Shown: one piece after another, positions 26,313 to 35,283 of the stretch
Layout: every line of letters starts with the position of its first letter
Position numbering within the stretch: position 1 is the first letter of the stretch
Assembly: GCA_900471525.1 (NCBI GenBank)
Contig: UCEZ01000039.1
Location: 1-64,000 of the forward strand
DNA from: Hyphomicrobiales bacterium
GTDB taxonomy: Bacteria > Pseudomonadota > Alphaproteobacteria > Rhizobiales > Rhizobiaceae
Length of the DNA stretch: 64,000 nucleotides
Direction of reading: 5' to 3'
Notes under the pieces: generated by a model
Told to the model about the DNA's origin: nothing
What the model saw: the letters and a program-made list of their open reading frames with translations, nothing else
Database searches by the model: none
Translations under genes and position numbers: made by a program

Positions 26313-27317
26313 TCACCTCTTTCTCAGCGCGCTGAGGCGGAAATTCGTGGTGAAAATCCGCGTGTTCAGCCAGATGGCGACGAGAATGATGGCGCCGGTG
26401 ACGATCTGGGTGAAAAAGGGCGAAATATGCATCAGGATCAAACCGTTGCCGATGACGGCGATGGTGAGCGTGCCGAGCACGGTACCCAGCATCGTGCCGC
26501 GGCCGCCCGTCAGCGACGTTCCGCCAAGCACAACGGCGGCGATGACCTGCAACTCGAAGCCGACGGCGGCATTCGACGAACCGGAACCGAGCCGGGCGGC
26601 GATCAGCAATCCGGCGACGGCACTGGCAACGCCGGCGATGACATAGACCGATGCGATGATCCATTTGGCCGGCATGCCGACGCGCCGGGCCGCTTCCATA
26701 TTCGAGCCGACCGCCACGACCTGCCGGCCGTACTTCGTCGAGGTGATGACGACATAGCCGAGCACGGTAAGGGCCGTAGCGATGATCGCCGGCACCGGCA
26801 TGCCGGCAACGACGCCGCGCCCGAGCGCGAAGAAGCCCGGCGCATCCTTGATCGGGATCGAGTAGCCTTGCGTCAGGTACAGCGCGAAGCCGCGCAGGAT
26901 CGACAGGCCCGCAAGGGTGACGATGAAGGCCGGAATGCCTTGATAGGCGACGAACCAGCCCTGGGCAAAGCCGAGGAAGGCGCCAAACGCGATCATGGCA
27001 ACGACCACCGAGGGCCAGGGATAGCCCATCGCCATGACGATCGCAGCAACCGCATTGATCAATGCCACCTGCGAGCCGACGGACAGGTCGATGCCGCCGG
27101 TGATGATGACGAAGGTCATGGCAACGGCGACGATCAGGATCGGTGCCGCCTGCCGCACCACGTTCAGAATGTTCCCCAGAGTCAGGAACGTGTCGCTACC
27201 GATTGAAAACAGCACCATGCAGGCGGCAAAGAAGACAGCGATCGACAGGACCTGCGCATGCTCGCTGACGAAATCGGCAAAGGGCGAACCCTGCTTGCGT
27301 TCGGTATAGACGGTCAA
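26313..27317 (-). CDS. Ribose-type ABC transporter permease
   Basis: A 334-residue permease of the BPD_transp_2 family. It contains ITGGIDLSVGSQVALINA in the middle and VVLGGTSLTGGRGTMLG near the C-terminus, both hallmarks of the ribose class. The gene starts inside the end of the ATPase gene with a four-base overlap. With the ATPase and binding protein it makes a three-gene importer with one permease. Confidence 0.9.
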   Translation of the reverse strand: MTVYTERKQGSPFADFVSEHAQVLSIAVFFAACMVLFSIGSDTFLTLGNILNVVRQAAPILIVAVAMTFVIITGGIDLSVGSQVALINAVAAIVMAMGYPWPSVVVAMIAFGAFLGFAQGWFVAYQGIPAFIVTLAGLSILRGFALYLTQGYSIPIKDAPGFFALGRGVVAGMPVPAIIATALTVLGYVVITSTKYGRQVVAVGSNMEAARRVGMPAKWIIASVYVIAGVASAVAGLLIAARLGSGSSNAAVGFELQVIAAVVLGGTSLTGGRGTMLGTVLGTLTIAVIGNGLILMHISPFFTQIVTGAIILVAIWLNTRIFTTNFRLSALRKR

Positions 27318-28126
27318 TGCCGTGCTCCTTCCCCGACGATGAGTTTGACCAGATCTTCAAGGCTGGTATTGCCGATCTGTCGCTCGGCGACCTTGGTGCC
27401 CTCGTACATGACGGCGATCCGATCGCAGACACGGAAAAGGTCCTGCAGGCGGTGGGTGATGAGAATGACGGAAACGCCATTTGCCTTCACCCGGTTGATC
27501 AGGGCGAGAACCGCCTCGACCTCGGCAACGGCCAGCGCCGAGGTCGGCTCGTCCATGATCAGCACTTTCGGCTTGAAGGAAGCCGCGCGCGCGATCGCGA
27601 TCGCCTGCCGCTGGCCGCCCGAAAGCTGCGCCACCTTGCCCGTCAGCTTCGGAATGCGGATTTCCAGCGCATCGAGCATTTTGCGTGCTTCGACAAGCAT
27701 GGTCTTCTGATCGAGAAACGGTCCTCGCGTGAGTTCGCGCCCGAGAAAGAGATTGCCGACGACATCGATATGGTCGCAGAGGCTCAGATCCTGGAACACC
27801 ATCTCGATATTGCGGCCCCGCGCGTCGGCAGGGCCGGAGAAGCGCACCTCCTCGCCTTCCACGGTCATGGTTCCGCCATCGGGGATGTAGGTGCCGGAGA
27901 TGATCTTGGTCAGTGTCGATTTGCCGGCGGCATTGTCGCCGACAAGCCCTAGGCATTCGCCTGGAAAGATGTCGAGATCCACACCGCGTAGCGCCTGGTG
28001 CGAGCCGAAGGATTTGCGGATGTCCTTGAGCGAGATGCGCGCGTCGCCGTAACGTCCAGCGCCGGAGGGGATCTCCCCTCCGATGCCAGCGACAGCGGAA
28101 GCCTGCTGTCCGTTGCCAGTCCTCAT
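27314..28126 (-). CDS. Ribose-type ABC transporter ATP-binding protein, single domain
   Basis: A 270-residue ATPase with one nucleotide-binding domain: Walker A GDNAAGKST (an Ala replaces the more common Gly), signature LSGGQRQAIAIARA and Walker B LIMDEPTSALAVAE. It resembles the frcA-type sugar ATPases of rhizobia. An unusual glycine-rich N-terminal stretch of about 28 residues precedes ARISLKDIRKSF. The gene overlaps the binding-protein gene by four bases at its start and the permease by four at its end. Confidence 0.9.
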   Translation of the reverse strand: MRTGNGQQASAVAGIGGEIPSGAGRYGDARISLKDIRKSFGSHQALRGVDLDIFPGECLGLVGDNAAGKSTLTKIISGTYIPDGGTMTVEGEEVRFSGPADARGRNIEMVFQDLSLCDHIDVVGNLFLGRELTRGPFLDQKTMLVEARKMLDALEIRIPKLTGKVAQLSGGQRQAIAIARAASFKPKVLIMDEPTSALAVAEVEAVLALINRVKANGVSVILITHRLQDLFRVCDRIAVMYEGTKVAERQIGNTSLEDLVKLIVGEGARH

Positions 28127-29076
28127 TTGAAGACGGCCTTGTAGGGTTCGACATTATCTTTGGTGACGATGGTGATCGGCACCGAGACCGACTTCTCGAC
28201 GGTCTCACCGGCCGAGATCTTGAGCAGCGTGTCGACGGCGGCAGCCCCCATCAGCGACGGATCCTGCTGGACGACGGCGACGACATAACCCTTGTCGATG
28301 CCGGCGATGACGTCGGCGGTCAGATCCCAGCCGAACACCTTGATCGTATCCTGCTTGCCCTGGCTTTCGACGGCGGCGACCGCTCCGACCATGGCCGGTT
28401 CACCGGTGGCATAGATCGCCGTCAGGTCAGGATTGCCCGTAATCAGGTTTTCCGCGGCCGCGAGCGCATTGTCCTGAATGTTCTGGCCGTCGACGACACC
28501 CGCCGTCTCGATACCGTCTACACCCTTGATCACCGTTTCAAAGCCTTCCTGGCGAACGTTCTGGATGTAGGAGTTGAGCGCGCCGACAACACCGATCTTC
28601 GCCTTGCCGCCCATGTTCGCCTTGACGTAGTCGAGGAAGAACTTGCCTATGTCGGCGCCTGCCTTGGCATTGTCGACGCCGATCTGCGCCTTCTGCGGGC
28701 CTTCCGGCAGGATGGCGTCGATAGCAGCGACCGGGATGCCCGCGTCAGCCGCCTGCTTGACGGCCGGCATGATGCCGTTGACGTCGATGGCGACGACAGC
28801 AAGGCCCGCCACCTTTTCCTGGATGTAGGTTTCGATCGCGCTGTTCTGCGCGGTCGCTTCATTGTTGGCGTTGAAGATCACCAGCTTGACGCCGGCGGCA
28901 TCGGCCGCCTTCTGCGCGCCCTCGTTCATCTGGGTAAAGAACAGCGCCTGCTGGTTGATCTGAACGAGCGCGATGGTTTTCTGCTCTTGAGCAAGCGCCG
29001 ATGACGCTCCGATAAAGGTCAGCGCCGTAAAACCGGCGGCTGCGATGATGGTTCTGCGTGTCACACTAAAAGTCAT
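28123..29076 (-). CDS. Ribose-type ABC transporter substrate-binding protein
   Basis: A 317-residue periplasmic protein with a twin-Arg-containing signal sequence (MTFSVTRRTIIAAAGFTALT, then an ALAQE cleavage region). The Peripla_BP_4 fold is shown by KTIALVQINQQALFFTQMNE and GLAVVAIDVNGIMPAVKQAA. It is the first gene after the LacI regulator, 39 bp downstream. Ligand specificity cannot be read. Confidence 0.88.
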   Translation of the reverse strand: MTFSVTRRTIIAAAGFTALTFIGASSALAQEQKTIALVQINQQALFFTQMNEGAQKAADAAGVKLVIFNANNEATAQNSAIETYIQEKVAGLAVVAIDVNGIMPAVKQAADAGIPVAAIDAILPEGPQKAQIGVDNAKAGADIGKFFLDYVKANMGGKAKIGVVGALNSYIQNVRQEGFETVIKGVDGIETAGVVDGQNIQDNALAAAENLITGNPDLTAIYATGEPAMVGAVAAVESQGKQDTIKVFGWDLTADVIAGIDKGYVVAVVQQDPSLMGAAAVDTLLKISAGETVEKSVSVPITIVTKDNVEPYKAVFK

Positions 29077-29115
29077 GTTCTCATCCTCTGTTGGTTTTTT
29101 ACGGTTGCTTTTTCT

Positions 29116-30138
29116 TTATTTCGCAGGCGGTGCAACGGAGTCCCGCACGACGATTTCGACGGGCAGAAGTTCTTCGGAAGCCGATGGCTTCCACTCATGC
29201 CAGTTTGTTTCCAGAAGCAGTTCCAGCGACCGTCGGCCGATCTGCCGGACGGGCTGACGGATGACGGTGAGTGGCGGTGAAAAGAGGTGAAGCGGACCGA
29301 CATCGTCGAAGCCGATGACCGAGACGTCGCGGGGAACCGATATTTCCCGCGATCGCAAGACCTCGATCAGTCCGATTGCAATCTCGTCGGAACTTGCAAA
29401 AATGGCGGTCGCCCCGCGCTGCTCGTCAACAAATCGTAGCGCCGCCTCGCGACCGTATTCGACCGTATATTCGCCGGCATACCGATCGACCCGGACCTGA
29501 GTGCCGTGCACTTCGCGCAAGGCCCTTAGCACGCCATCGTAACGCCGCCGGGCGCTGATCATCCGCTCATCGCCGCCGATGAAGAGGACGTGTTTATGAC
29601 CATGGCCGCCGAGATGCAGGCCGGCGAGATACCCGCCTTGGTCATTGTCGCAAAAGAGTTTCGGGGCGTGCGAACCCGGAACATCCTCGTCGACGATGAT
29701 GACCTTGCCCGTCCGGTTGATCAGCGCCGCCAGCGTTCCGTCATCCGCATGGTTGGTGACGAAAATCAGCCCGTCGACGTGATTGCGCTCGATCAGTTGC
29801 AAGTATTCGACCTCGCGGCCGGTGCGATTGAGCGTTGCGTGCAGCGAGACGACCAGCCTCTTTTCGTCCGCCGCCTGCTCCACGGCCGCGACGAGCGTCG
29901 AGAAGAAGGGATTTGCGATGTCGGGAACCACCAGACCGATCGTATCCGACCGGCCCATGCTCAAACGGCGCGCATGCGGGTTTGGCCTATAGTTGAGGGT
30001 CTTAATCGCATCTTCGATGCGTTTTTTCGTATGGTAGGGAAGATCAAGGCTACCGTTCATGAGCCGGGAAACGGCCGTCACGGACACACCGGCCGCCGCC
30101 GCGACATCTTTCAGACTTGGTGTCTTCGCCTTCAGCAA
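29116..30138 (-). CDS. LacI-family transcriptional regulator
   Basis: A 340-residue repressor, TTG start at 30138 with GGGAG upstream. The N-terminal HTH reads PSLKDVAAAAGVSVTAVSRL and the hinge region RPNPHARRLSMGRSDTIGLV leads into a sugar-binding domain. It is the first gene of the nine-gene minus-strand operon. A LacI-style operator lies 16 bp before its start (30154-30184), so autoregulation is likely. It is separate from the second LacI-type DNA-binding head encoded divergently at 30461. Confidence 0.88.
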   Translation of the reverse strand: MLKAKTPSLKDVAAAAGVSVTAVSRLMNGSLDLPYHTKKRIEDAIKTLNYRPNPHARRLSMGRSDTIGLVVPDIANPFFSTLVAAVEQAADEKRLVVSLHATLNRTGREVEYLQLIERNHVDGLIFVTNHADDGTLAALINRTGKVIIVDEDVPGSHAPKLFCDNDQGGYLAGLHLGGHGHKHVLFIGGDERMISARRRYDGVLRALREVHGTQVRVDRYAGEYTVEYGREAALRFVDEQRGATAIFASSDEIAIGLIEVLRSREISVPRDVSVIGFDDVGPLHLFSPPLTVIRQPVRQIGRRSLELLLETNWHEWKPSASEELLPVEIVVRDSVAPPAK

Positions 30139-30153
30139 TTGCGGCTCCCAGTC

Positions 30154-30184
30154 TTGTAAAGCGGATTAGTAAATCGCTTTACAA
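30154..30184. promoter_or_regulatory. LacI-type operator at the left operon promoter
   Basis: Perfect arms TTGTAAAGCG (30154-30163) and CGCTTTACAA (30175-30184) flank an 11-base centre. A shorter LacI-like site GTAAA-TCGC-TTTAC occupies 30169-30182 within it. It lies just upstream of the LacI gene start. The rest of the 322-bp divergent region to 30460 is AT-rich and contains no gene. Confidence 0.6.
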
Positions 30185-30432
30185 AGAAATATTCGAACAT
30201 TGCCCTTGTCAAGCCTCCCTTCACGACTTTCTAAAAATTGTCCGGCGGACCTCCACCAAAGCAAGAAATCCGGGGCGGCGGTGTTTTTGGATGTTTTTTG
30301 AAAAAAATTCAAAATTCTTTCGGAGATCGTATTAAATTCTACAAAATAGGAATAATCTCGATGAAACTGCTCCATTAACGCAAATAATTGAGAATACAAT
30401 TCTGTTGCTGTCGATTTCATCCGTGACTAGCG

Positions 30433-30446
30433 TTGAAGCGCTTCAA
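30433..30446. promoter_or_regulatory. Perfect 14-bp LacI-type palindrome before the LacI-kinase fusion gene
   Basis: TTGAAGCGCTTCAA is a perfect palindrome with the central CG typical of LacI-family operators. It ends 14 bp before the fusion gene start at 30461. Its sequence differs from the GTAAAGCG-type site on the other side, suggesting that the two LacI heads recognise different operators. Confidence 0.6.
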
Positions 30447-30460
30447 TTGGATCGATCGGC

Positions 30461-31642
30461 ATGCAACGCAAGCGTCCAACCATTGCAGATGTCGCCCACG
30501 CCGCCGGTGTTTCCATCGGCACAGTGTCGAATTTCATCAACGGCACAGCAACGATCAAGGATGCGACACGCGAGCGGATCGAGAAAGCCATTGCCGATCT
30601 GATGTACCGGCCAAGTGCCTTTGCGCGCTCACTTCCCGGCCGGACGCACCACAAGGCCGGCAATCTCGCGACATTGCCACGACTGCTGGTGGTCGGCCGC
30701 GTCAGCGTCGATTTCCTGTGCCGTGTCGATGTTCTGCCCCATCGTGACGACCGGATCACGGCACGGCACATCGAAAAGGCGCTCGGAGGGCCCGCTGCCA
30801 ACCTGGCCGTGGCCGCCGCGGCCGTTGGCGCTCCTTTTGCGCTCGATGTGGAGCTTGCGACCGCCGTGGGCGATGATCCGGAAAGCGACTGGGCGTTGGC
30901 ATCCCTTTCGAAACTCGGCGTGCACGCCCTGCCCATCCGGCGCACATTCAACAGCCGCCTCTCGCAAGCAGTGGTCATTATCGAGACGAACGGTAGCCGG
31001 ACGATCATCAGCGAGCCATTCGAACTGAACGAGGTCGATCTTACGGCCAATATGGACGTTCAGATGGAGACGCGCCCGGCGTGCCTGCACATCGAGGGCT
31101 TCCACTATGAAAGCATGACGGGTTCCATCGAGCGTTTTCATCAGGCCGGATGGAAGGTCAGCCTGCATTCGGCAGGCTTGCCTTTGAGTTCGCGAACGCC
31201 GGACGCCTTCATCGATATGATCAAATGCATCGACCTGACCTTCATCAACGATGTCACCTTGCGCGAGATATTCGATTTCCGCACCCCGATGGCAACGATG
31301 ATCCAGCAGACCCACTCCATGCTCTCGCGGATCAAAAAGCGTGGGGATGTCGTCCTGACACTCGGCGAATTCGGCGCCGTCGTCTTCCGCAAGAGCGGCG
31401 GGCCGCAGATCGAGGTTCCGGCGTTGCCGGTCAACCGCGTCGATGCCACGGGTGCCGGCGACAGTTTCGCAGGCATCTTCCTCAGCCTTTGGCTGCATGG
31501 GTCCTCGCTGGAGGACGCAGCGCGCTATGCCGCGATTGGCGGCAGCCTCACCACGACCGCGGAAGGCGCGCAAGGCTACATCGCCAGCTTCAAACAGCTT
31601 GAGGCAGCACGTCTCCCCGACAGAGCCGTGTTGGCGCGATGA
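30461..31642 (+). CDS. LacI-type DNA-binding head fused to a PfkB sugar kinase
   Basis: A 393-residue fusion. Residues about 1-55 are a LacI HTH (RPTIADVAHAAGVSIGTVSN, ATIKDATRERIEKAIADLMY, RPSAFARSL). The usual periplasmic-binding-like sensor domain is absent. From about residue 70 the protein is a PfkB kinase: LLVVGRVSVDFLCRVDVLPH, ALGGPAANLAVAAAAVGAPF and the catalytic signature VDATGAGDSFAGIFLSLW. The reading frame is continuous, so this is not an assembly of two genes. It leads the right-hand operon and has a palindromic operator at its start, so the kinase may sense its substrate and regulate its own operon. Confidence 0.88.
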   Translation: MQRKRPTIADVAHAAGVSIGTVSNFINGTATIKDATRERIEKAIADLMYRPSAFARSLPGRTHHKAGNLATLPRLLVVGRVSVDFLCRVDVLPHRDDRITARHIEKALGGPAANLAVAAAAVGAPFALDVELATAVGDDPESDWALASLSKLGVHALPIRRTFNSRLSQAVVIIETNGSRTIISEPFELNEVDLTANMDVQMETRPACLHIEGFHYESMTGSIERFHQAGWKVSLHSAGLPLSSRTPDAFIDMIKCIDLTFINDVTLREIFDFRTPMATMIQQTHSMLSRIKKRGDVVLTLGEFGAVVFRKSGGPQIEVPALPVNRVDATGAGDSFAGIFLSLWLHGSSLEDAARYAAIGGSLTTTAEGAQGYIASFKQLEAARLPDRAVLAR

Positions 31643-31695
31643 CCCCATTGCGCGCATTCCGCCTGTCATCGGCTGTAAGAACAGGAGAATGAAAA

Positions 31696-32475
31696 ATGGC
31701 TAAAACGAAAGTGCTTCTGGTGGGTGAGAGCTGGGTTAGTTCCGCCACACACTACAAGGGCTTCGACCAGTTTGGGAGTGTGACCTTTCACCTCGGCGCT
31801 CAACCGCTGGTCGCAGCGTTGAAAGACAGCGAATTCGATCTTCACTACATGCCTGCCCATGAAGCCGTGGAAAAACTGCCTTTCACCATGGAAGGGCTGT
31901 CCGAATACACGGTCATCATTCTGTCGGACATCGGTGCCAACTCGCTGCTGCTTCATCCTGACGTCTGGCTGCACGGCAAGACCGTACCCAATCGACTGAA
32001 GCTGCTTCGCGACTGGGCTGAGGCCGGAGGCGGATTGATCATGATCGGCGGCTATTTCAGCTTTCAGGGCATCGACGGCAAGGCGCGCTGGCACCGAACG
32101 GCCGTTGAAGACGCGTTGCCCGTCACCTGCCTTCCCTATGACGACCGCCTGGAGATACCGGAAGGCTTCCGCGCCGTCATCACCGGGGCAAAGGACCATC
32201 CGATCTTTGCCGGCATCGAGGGAGAATGGCCCCCGCTGCTTGGCGCAAACGAGGTGGTTGCCAGAGACCGTACGGATGTCGAGGTTTTGGCATCCCTCCC
32301 TGGAGATCAGGGCGGGCACCCGCTGCTCGTGACCGGCCGATACGGCAAAGGCCGCACGGTGGCCTGGACCTCCGACATCGGCCCGCACTGGCTTCCCAAC
32401 GCCTTCGTAGAATGGGCCGGCTACGCGAAACTCTGGAAAAACATGCTGGGCTGGGCCGCCCGGCAGCCATCGTAA
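31696..32475 (+). CDS. PF07090-type glutamine-amidotransferase-like protein, second paralogue
   Basis: A 259-residue paralogue of the protein at 24439-25200; both share KVLLVGESWVSSATHYKGFD and SFQGIDGKARW. A ribosome site AGGAGAATG lies upstream. It sits between the LacI-kinase fusion and the ABC ATPase. Presence of one copy in each divergent operon suggests a shared chemical step or a role linked to uptake. The function is unknown. Confidence 0.8.
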   Translation: MAKTKVLLVGESWVSSATHYKGFDQFGSVTFHLGAQPLVAALKDSEFDLHYMPAHEAVEKLPFTMEGLSEYTVIILSDIGANSLLLHPDVWLHGKTVPNRLKLLRDWAEAGGGLIMIGGYFSFQGIDGKARWHRTAVEDALPVTCLPYDDRLEIPEGFRAVITGAKDHPIFAGIEGEWPPLLGANEVVARDRTDVEVLASLPGDQGGHPLLVTGRYGKGRTVAWTSDIGPHWLPNAFVEWAGYAKLWKNMLGWAARQPS

Positions 32476-32492
32476 CCGAAGGGAATGTCGAC

Positions 32493-33263
32493 ATGAGCGC
32501 TCCTTTTCTCGTGGCCAAGGGCATCGTCAAGCGCTTCGGCGCCCTGACGGCGCTTTCGGGCATCGACCTCGAAATCCGGTCCGGCGAAGTGCTGGCACTT
32601 CTGGGGGACAATGGCGCGGGCAAATCAACCTTCGTCAAGATCCTGGCGGGCGCTCATGCGCCCAGCGACGGTGATATCCTTGTGGAAGGCTCTCCCGTCA
32701 TGTTCTCCTCTCCCAAGGATGCAGCCTCTGCCGGTATTGCCACGATCTTTCAGGAGCTGGCGCTATCTGAAAACCTCTCGATTTCGGAGAACGTGTTTCT
32801 CGGTCGCGAACTGAAGCGCTCCATCTTCGGAATTCCGTTCCTAAGGCGTCAGGAAATGCGCAAGCGCGTCGATGGTCTCCTCACCGAACTCGATACCCAT
32901 ATCTCGGATCCGGAAGCACCGGTCGGTAGCCTTTCAGGCGGTCAACGGCAGGCGGTCGCCATTTGCCGGGCGCTCAACCTGAATGCCAAGCTGGTGATCA
33001 TGGACGAACCGACAGCCGCGTTGGCCGTCGCCGAGACCCGCAAGGTCCTATCCCTGACGCGTCGCCTCGCCGAGCGGGGCTGCGCCGTCGTCCTCATCAG
33101 CCACAATATCGCTGATGTCGTCGAGGTCGCCGACCGCATGGCGGTCTTCCGGCGCGGCCGCAAGGTCGCCGAGAGACTGCGCGCCGGCACCAACCCCGAA
33201 GAGATCGTTTCGCTCATAACAGGCGCCCATCCCGACGTGCGGGCGCTGGAAAAAACAAACTGA
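32493..33263 (+). CDS. Ribose-type ABC transporter ATP-binding protein, single domain
   Basis: A 256-residue ATPase: Walker A GDNGAGKST, signature LSGGQRQAVAICRAL and Walker B VIMDEPTAALAVAE. The start at 32493 (MSAPFLVAKGI) has a GAAGGGAA ribosome site; the open frame upstream belongs to the previous gene in another frame. It follows the PF07090 gene by 17 bp and precedes the binding-protein gene. Confidence 0.9.
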   Translation: MSAPFLVAKGIVKRFGALTALSGIDLEIRSGEVLALLGDNGAGKSTFVKILAGAHAPSDGDILVEGSPVMFSSPKDAASAGIATIFQELALSENLSISENVFLGRELKRSIFGIPFLRRQEMRKRVDGLLTELDTHISDPEAPVGSLSGGQRQAVAICRALNLNAKLVIMDEPTAALAVAETRKVLSLTRRLAERGCAVVLISHNIADVVEVADRMAVFRRGRKVAERLRAGTNPEEIVSLITGAHPDVRALEKTN

Positions 33264-33301
33264 AAGGCACGTCCAAAACGTCCAGAGAGGTTCAAATCAA
33301 A

Positions 33302-34288
33302 ATGCTAAGGCACATCAAAACCGTCTTGACAGTCTCTGCGCTGTCCCTTGCCGTCTCAACGGCGGTCTTCGCCCAGGAAAAGCCGAAGATCGCGTTCGTC
33401 CCGCAGTTGATCGGCATTCCCTATTTCAACGCCATGGAAGCAGGCGGCAACCGCGCCGCCAAGGAACTCGGCGTCGATTTCATCTATAGCGGCCCTGTCG
33501 ATACCAATCCGGTCGATCAGCTGCAAATCGTCCAGAACCTGATCGATCAGGGTGTCGGCGCGATCTCGGTCAGCGTGCTCGACGCGTCCAGCATCGCACC
33601 CGTCGTGGAAGCAGCGAATGCCAAGGGCATCAAGCTCTTCACCAGCGACAGCGATGCCCCGGACAGCGGCCGCGCCGTCTATGTGGCCCAGGCGACGGAC
33701 GAGGGCCTCGGCAATGCGATCATCGACGAGCTGGTGAAGCGTGTCGGCGAGGACGCCAAGATCGGTATCGTCTCCGGTGAGGCGACCGCGTCCAACCTCA
33801 ACGCCTGGATCGGTTTCATGCAGAAGCAGGCAGCGGCGAAATATCCGAAACTACAGCTTCTCGAGCCGCAATATGCCGGCGGCACGGCGCAGCGTGCTGC
33901 GCAGATCTCGGGAGACCTGATGGCGGCCAATCCCGATATCAAGGCCATCATAGCCGTGGCTTCGACCACTTGCCCCGGCGTGGCGCAGGCGATCGAGACC
34001 GCCGGCAAGATCGGTACCGTCATCGGCGCAGGCTATTGCAGCCCCAACACGGCACGATCCTACATCAAGAGCGGCGCTTTCGGTTTCACGGTTCTATGGG
34101 ACCCGGCGCAGCTTGGATATCTGACCGTGTGGGCAGGAAAGCAGCTGATCGACGGCAAGGCGTTCGAGGCAGAAAATTCGGTTCCGGGCTTTGCCCAGCC
34201 AGTCACCTACGATGCGACAACAGGCATCCTGCTGCTTGGTCCGCCCGCCGTCTTTACCGCCGAAAACGTCGATAAGTTCGACTTCTAA
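33302..34288 (+). CDS. Ribose-type ABC transporter substrate-binding protein (autoinducer/rhamnose-binding-like)
   Basis: A 328-residue periplasmic binding protein with a signal peptide (MLRHIKTVLTVSALSLAVST, AVFAQE cleavage). It continues IAFVPQLIGIPYFNAMEAGG and has GVGAISVSVLDASSIAPVVE, features of the RhaS/LsrB-like binding proteins. It is encoded between the ATPase and two permeases in the right operon. The two binding proteins in this region are only distantly related, so the operons probably import different compounds. Confidence 0.87.
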   Translation: MLRHIKTVLTVSALSLAVSTAVFAQEKPKIAFVPQLIGIPYFNAMEAGGNRAAKELGVDFIYSGPVDTNPVDQLQIVQNLIDQGVGAISVSVLDASSIAPVVEAANAKGIKLFTSDSDAPDSGRAVYVAQATDEGLGNAIIDELVKRVGEDAKIGIVSGEATASNLNAWIGFMQKQAAAKYPKLQLLEPQYAGGTAQRAAQISGDLMAANPDIKAIIAVASTTCPGVAQAIETAGKIGTVIGAGYCSPNTARSYIKSGAFGFTVLWDPAQLGYLTVWAGKQLIDGKAFEAENSVPGFAQPVTYDATTGILLLGPPAVFTAENVDKFDF

Positions 34289-34305
34289 ACCTGCTGATAT
34301 CAAGG

Positions 34306-35283
34306 ATGCGACAGTTGAGGCACGGTGTTTTTTCAATGAACGGGCGGGAGTGGTCGCTGCTTGCCGCCTGTGCCGTGGCGATCTTCGTCCTCTCTGTCGC
34401 ATCACCTTATTTTGCGACCTCAGGCAACGCAGCAACGATCCTGCGCAACAGCGTCGAGCTCCTGCTTGTCGGTCTCGGAATGACCCTGCTTCTGGCAATG
34501 GGCGGCATCGACGTGTCGGTCGGCATCGTCATGGGGCTGGCCGCGATCGGGGTCGGACGAGCGCTCGGGGCGGATCTGCCGGTCCCTATCACAGCACTTG
34601 CCGGGCCAATCATCGGCGCTGCACTCGGCCTGTTGACGGCGACCGTCGTTGTGCTGGGCCGTGTGCCGGCGATCGTCGGCACGTTGGGACTTCTGGGTGT
34701 CTACCGCACGGCGATTTTCGTGCTGCTGGGCGGGCAATGGTTGTCCGGCCTGCCGACCGGGCTAACGGTGTTGCTGGGAACCACCGTCCTCGGTATACCG
34801 ATTGCCGCTTATGTCATTGCGCTCGCCTATCTGGCGATGTGGACCGCCCTGCGGCGCACGCCGTTCGGCCTGCATCTGTTGGCGATCGGCAATTCGGAGG
34901 AAAAAGCGCGGCTGTCCGGCATACCGGTCGTCAAAGTCCGCTTCATCACCTTCATCGTCAGCGGCGCGCTGACCGGGCTCGCCGCAACCTTCTATGTCGC
35001 CAACTACCGCAATGTGGAAATGACCATCGGCAGCACACTGGCGCTCGATGCGATCGCTGCGGTGGTGCTCGGCGGCACAAGCATTCTCGGCGGCAGATGC
35101 AGCCTCATTGGCACCGTGCTCGGCGTTCTGCTGTTACGCATTCTCCAGAACGGCCTGCTTCTTGTCGGCGTGCCGTCTCTCTGGCAACCGGTCGTCACCG
35201 GGGGGCTTCTGATCGGCGTGCTGGCGCTTGAGGTCGCAACCAGCCGTCTGTCCTTGTCACAACTGGGGTGGACCCGCAAATGA
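34306..35283 (+). CDS. Ribose-type ABC transporter permease
   Basis: A permease of the BPD_transp_2 family, 325 residues from 34306 or 315 from an ATG at 34336 (MNGREWSLL), which better fits the family N-terminus; neither has a strong ribosome site. Motifs MGGIDVSVGIVMGLAAIG and VVLGGTSILGGRCSLIG are clear. It resembles LsrC/RhaP. It overlaps the second permease by four bases. Confidence 0.87.
   Translation: MRQLRHGVFSMNGREWSLLAACAVAIFVLSVASPYFATSGNAATILRNSVELLLVGLGMTLLLAMGGIDVSVGIVMGLAAIGVGRALGADLPVPITALAGPIIGAALGLLTATVVVLGRVPAIVGTLGLLGVYRTAIFVLLGGQWLSGLPTGLTVLLGTTVLGIPIAAYVIALAYLAMWTALRRTPFGLHLLAIGNSEEKARLSGIPVVKVRFITFIVSGALTGLAATFYVANYRNVEMTIGSTLALDAIAAVVLGGTSILGGRCSLIGTVLGVLLLRILQNGLLLVGVPSLWQPVVTGGLLIGVLALEVATSRLSLSQLGWTRK

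Noticed and set aside
22909-29076. A thiamine biosynthesis/salvage operon on the basis of TenA
   Set aside because: No thiamine enzymes, ThiXYZ-type importer or TPP riboswitch are visible, and TenA lacks the usual Cys; kept only as a hypothesis for the chemistry.
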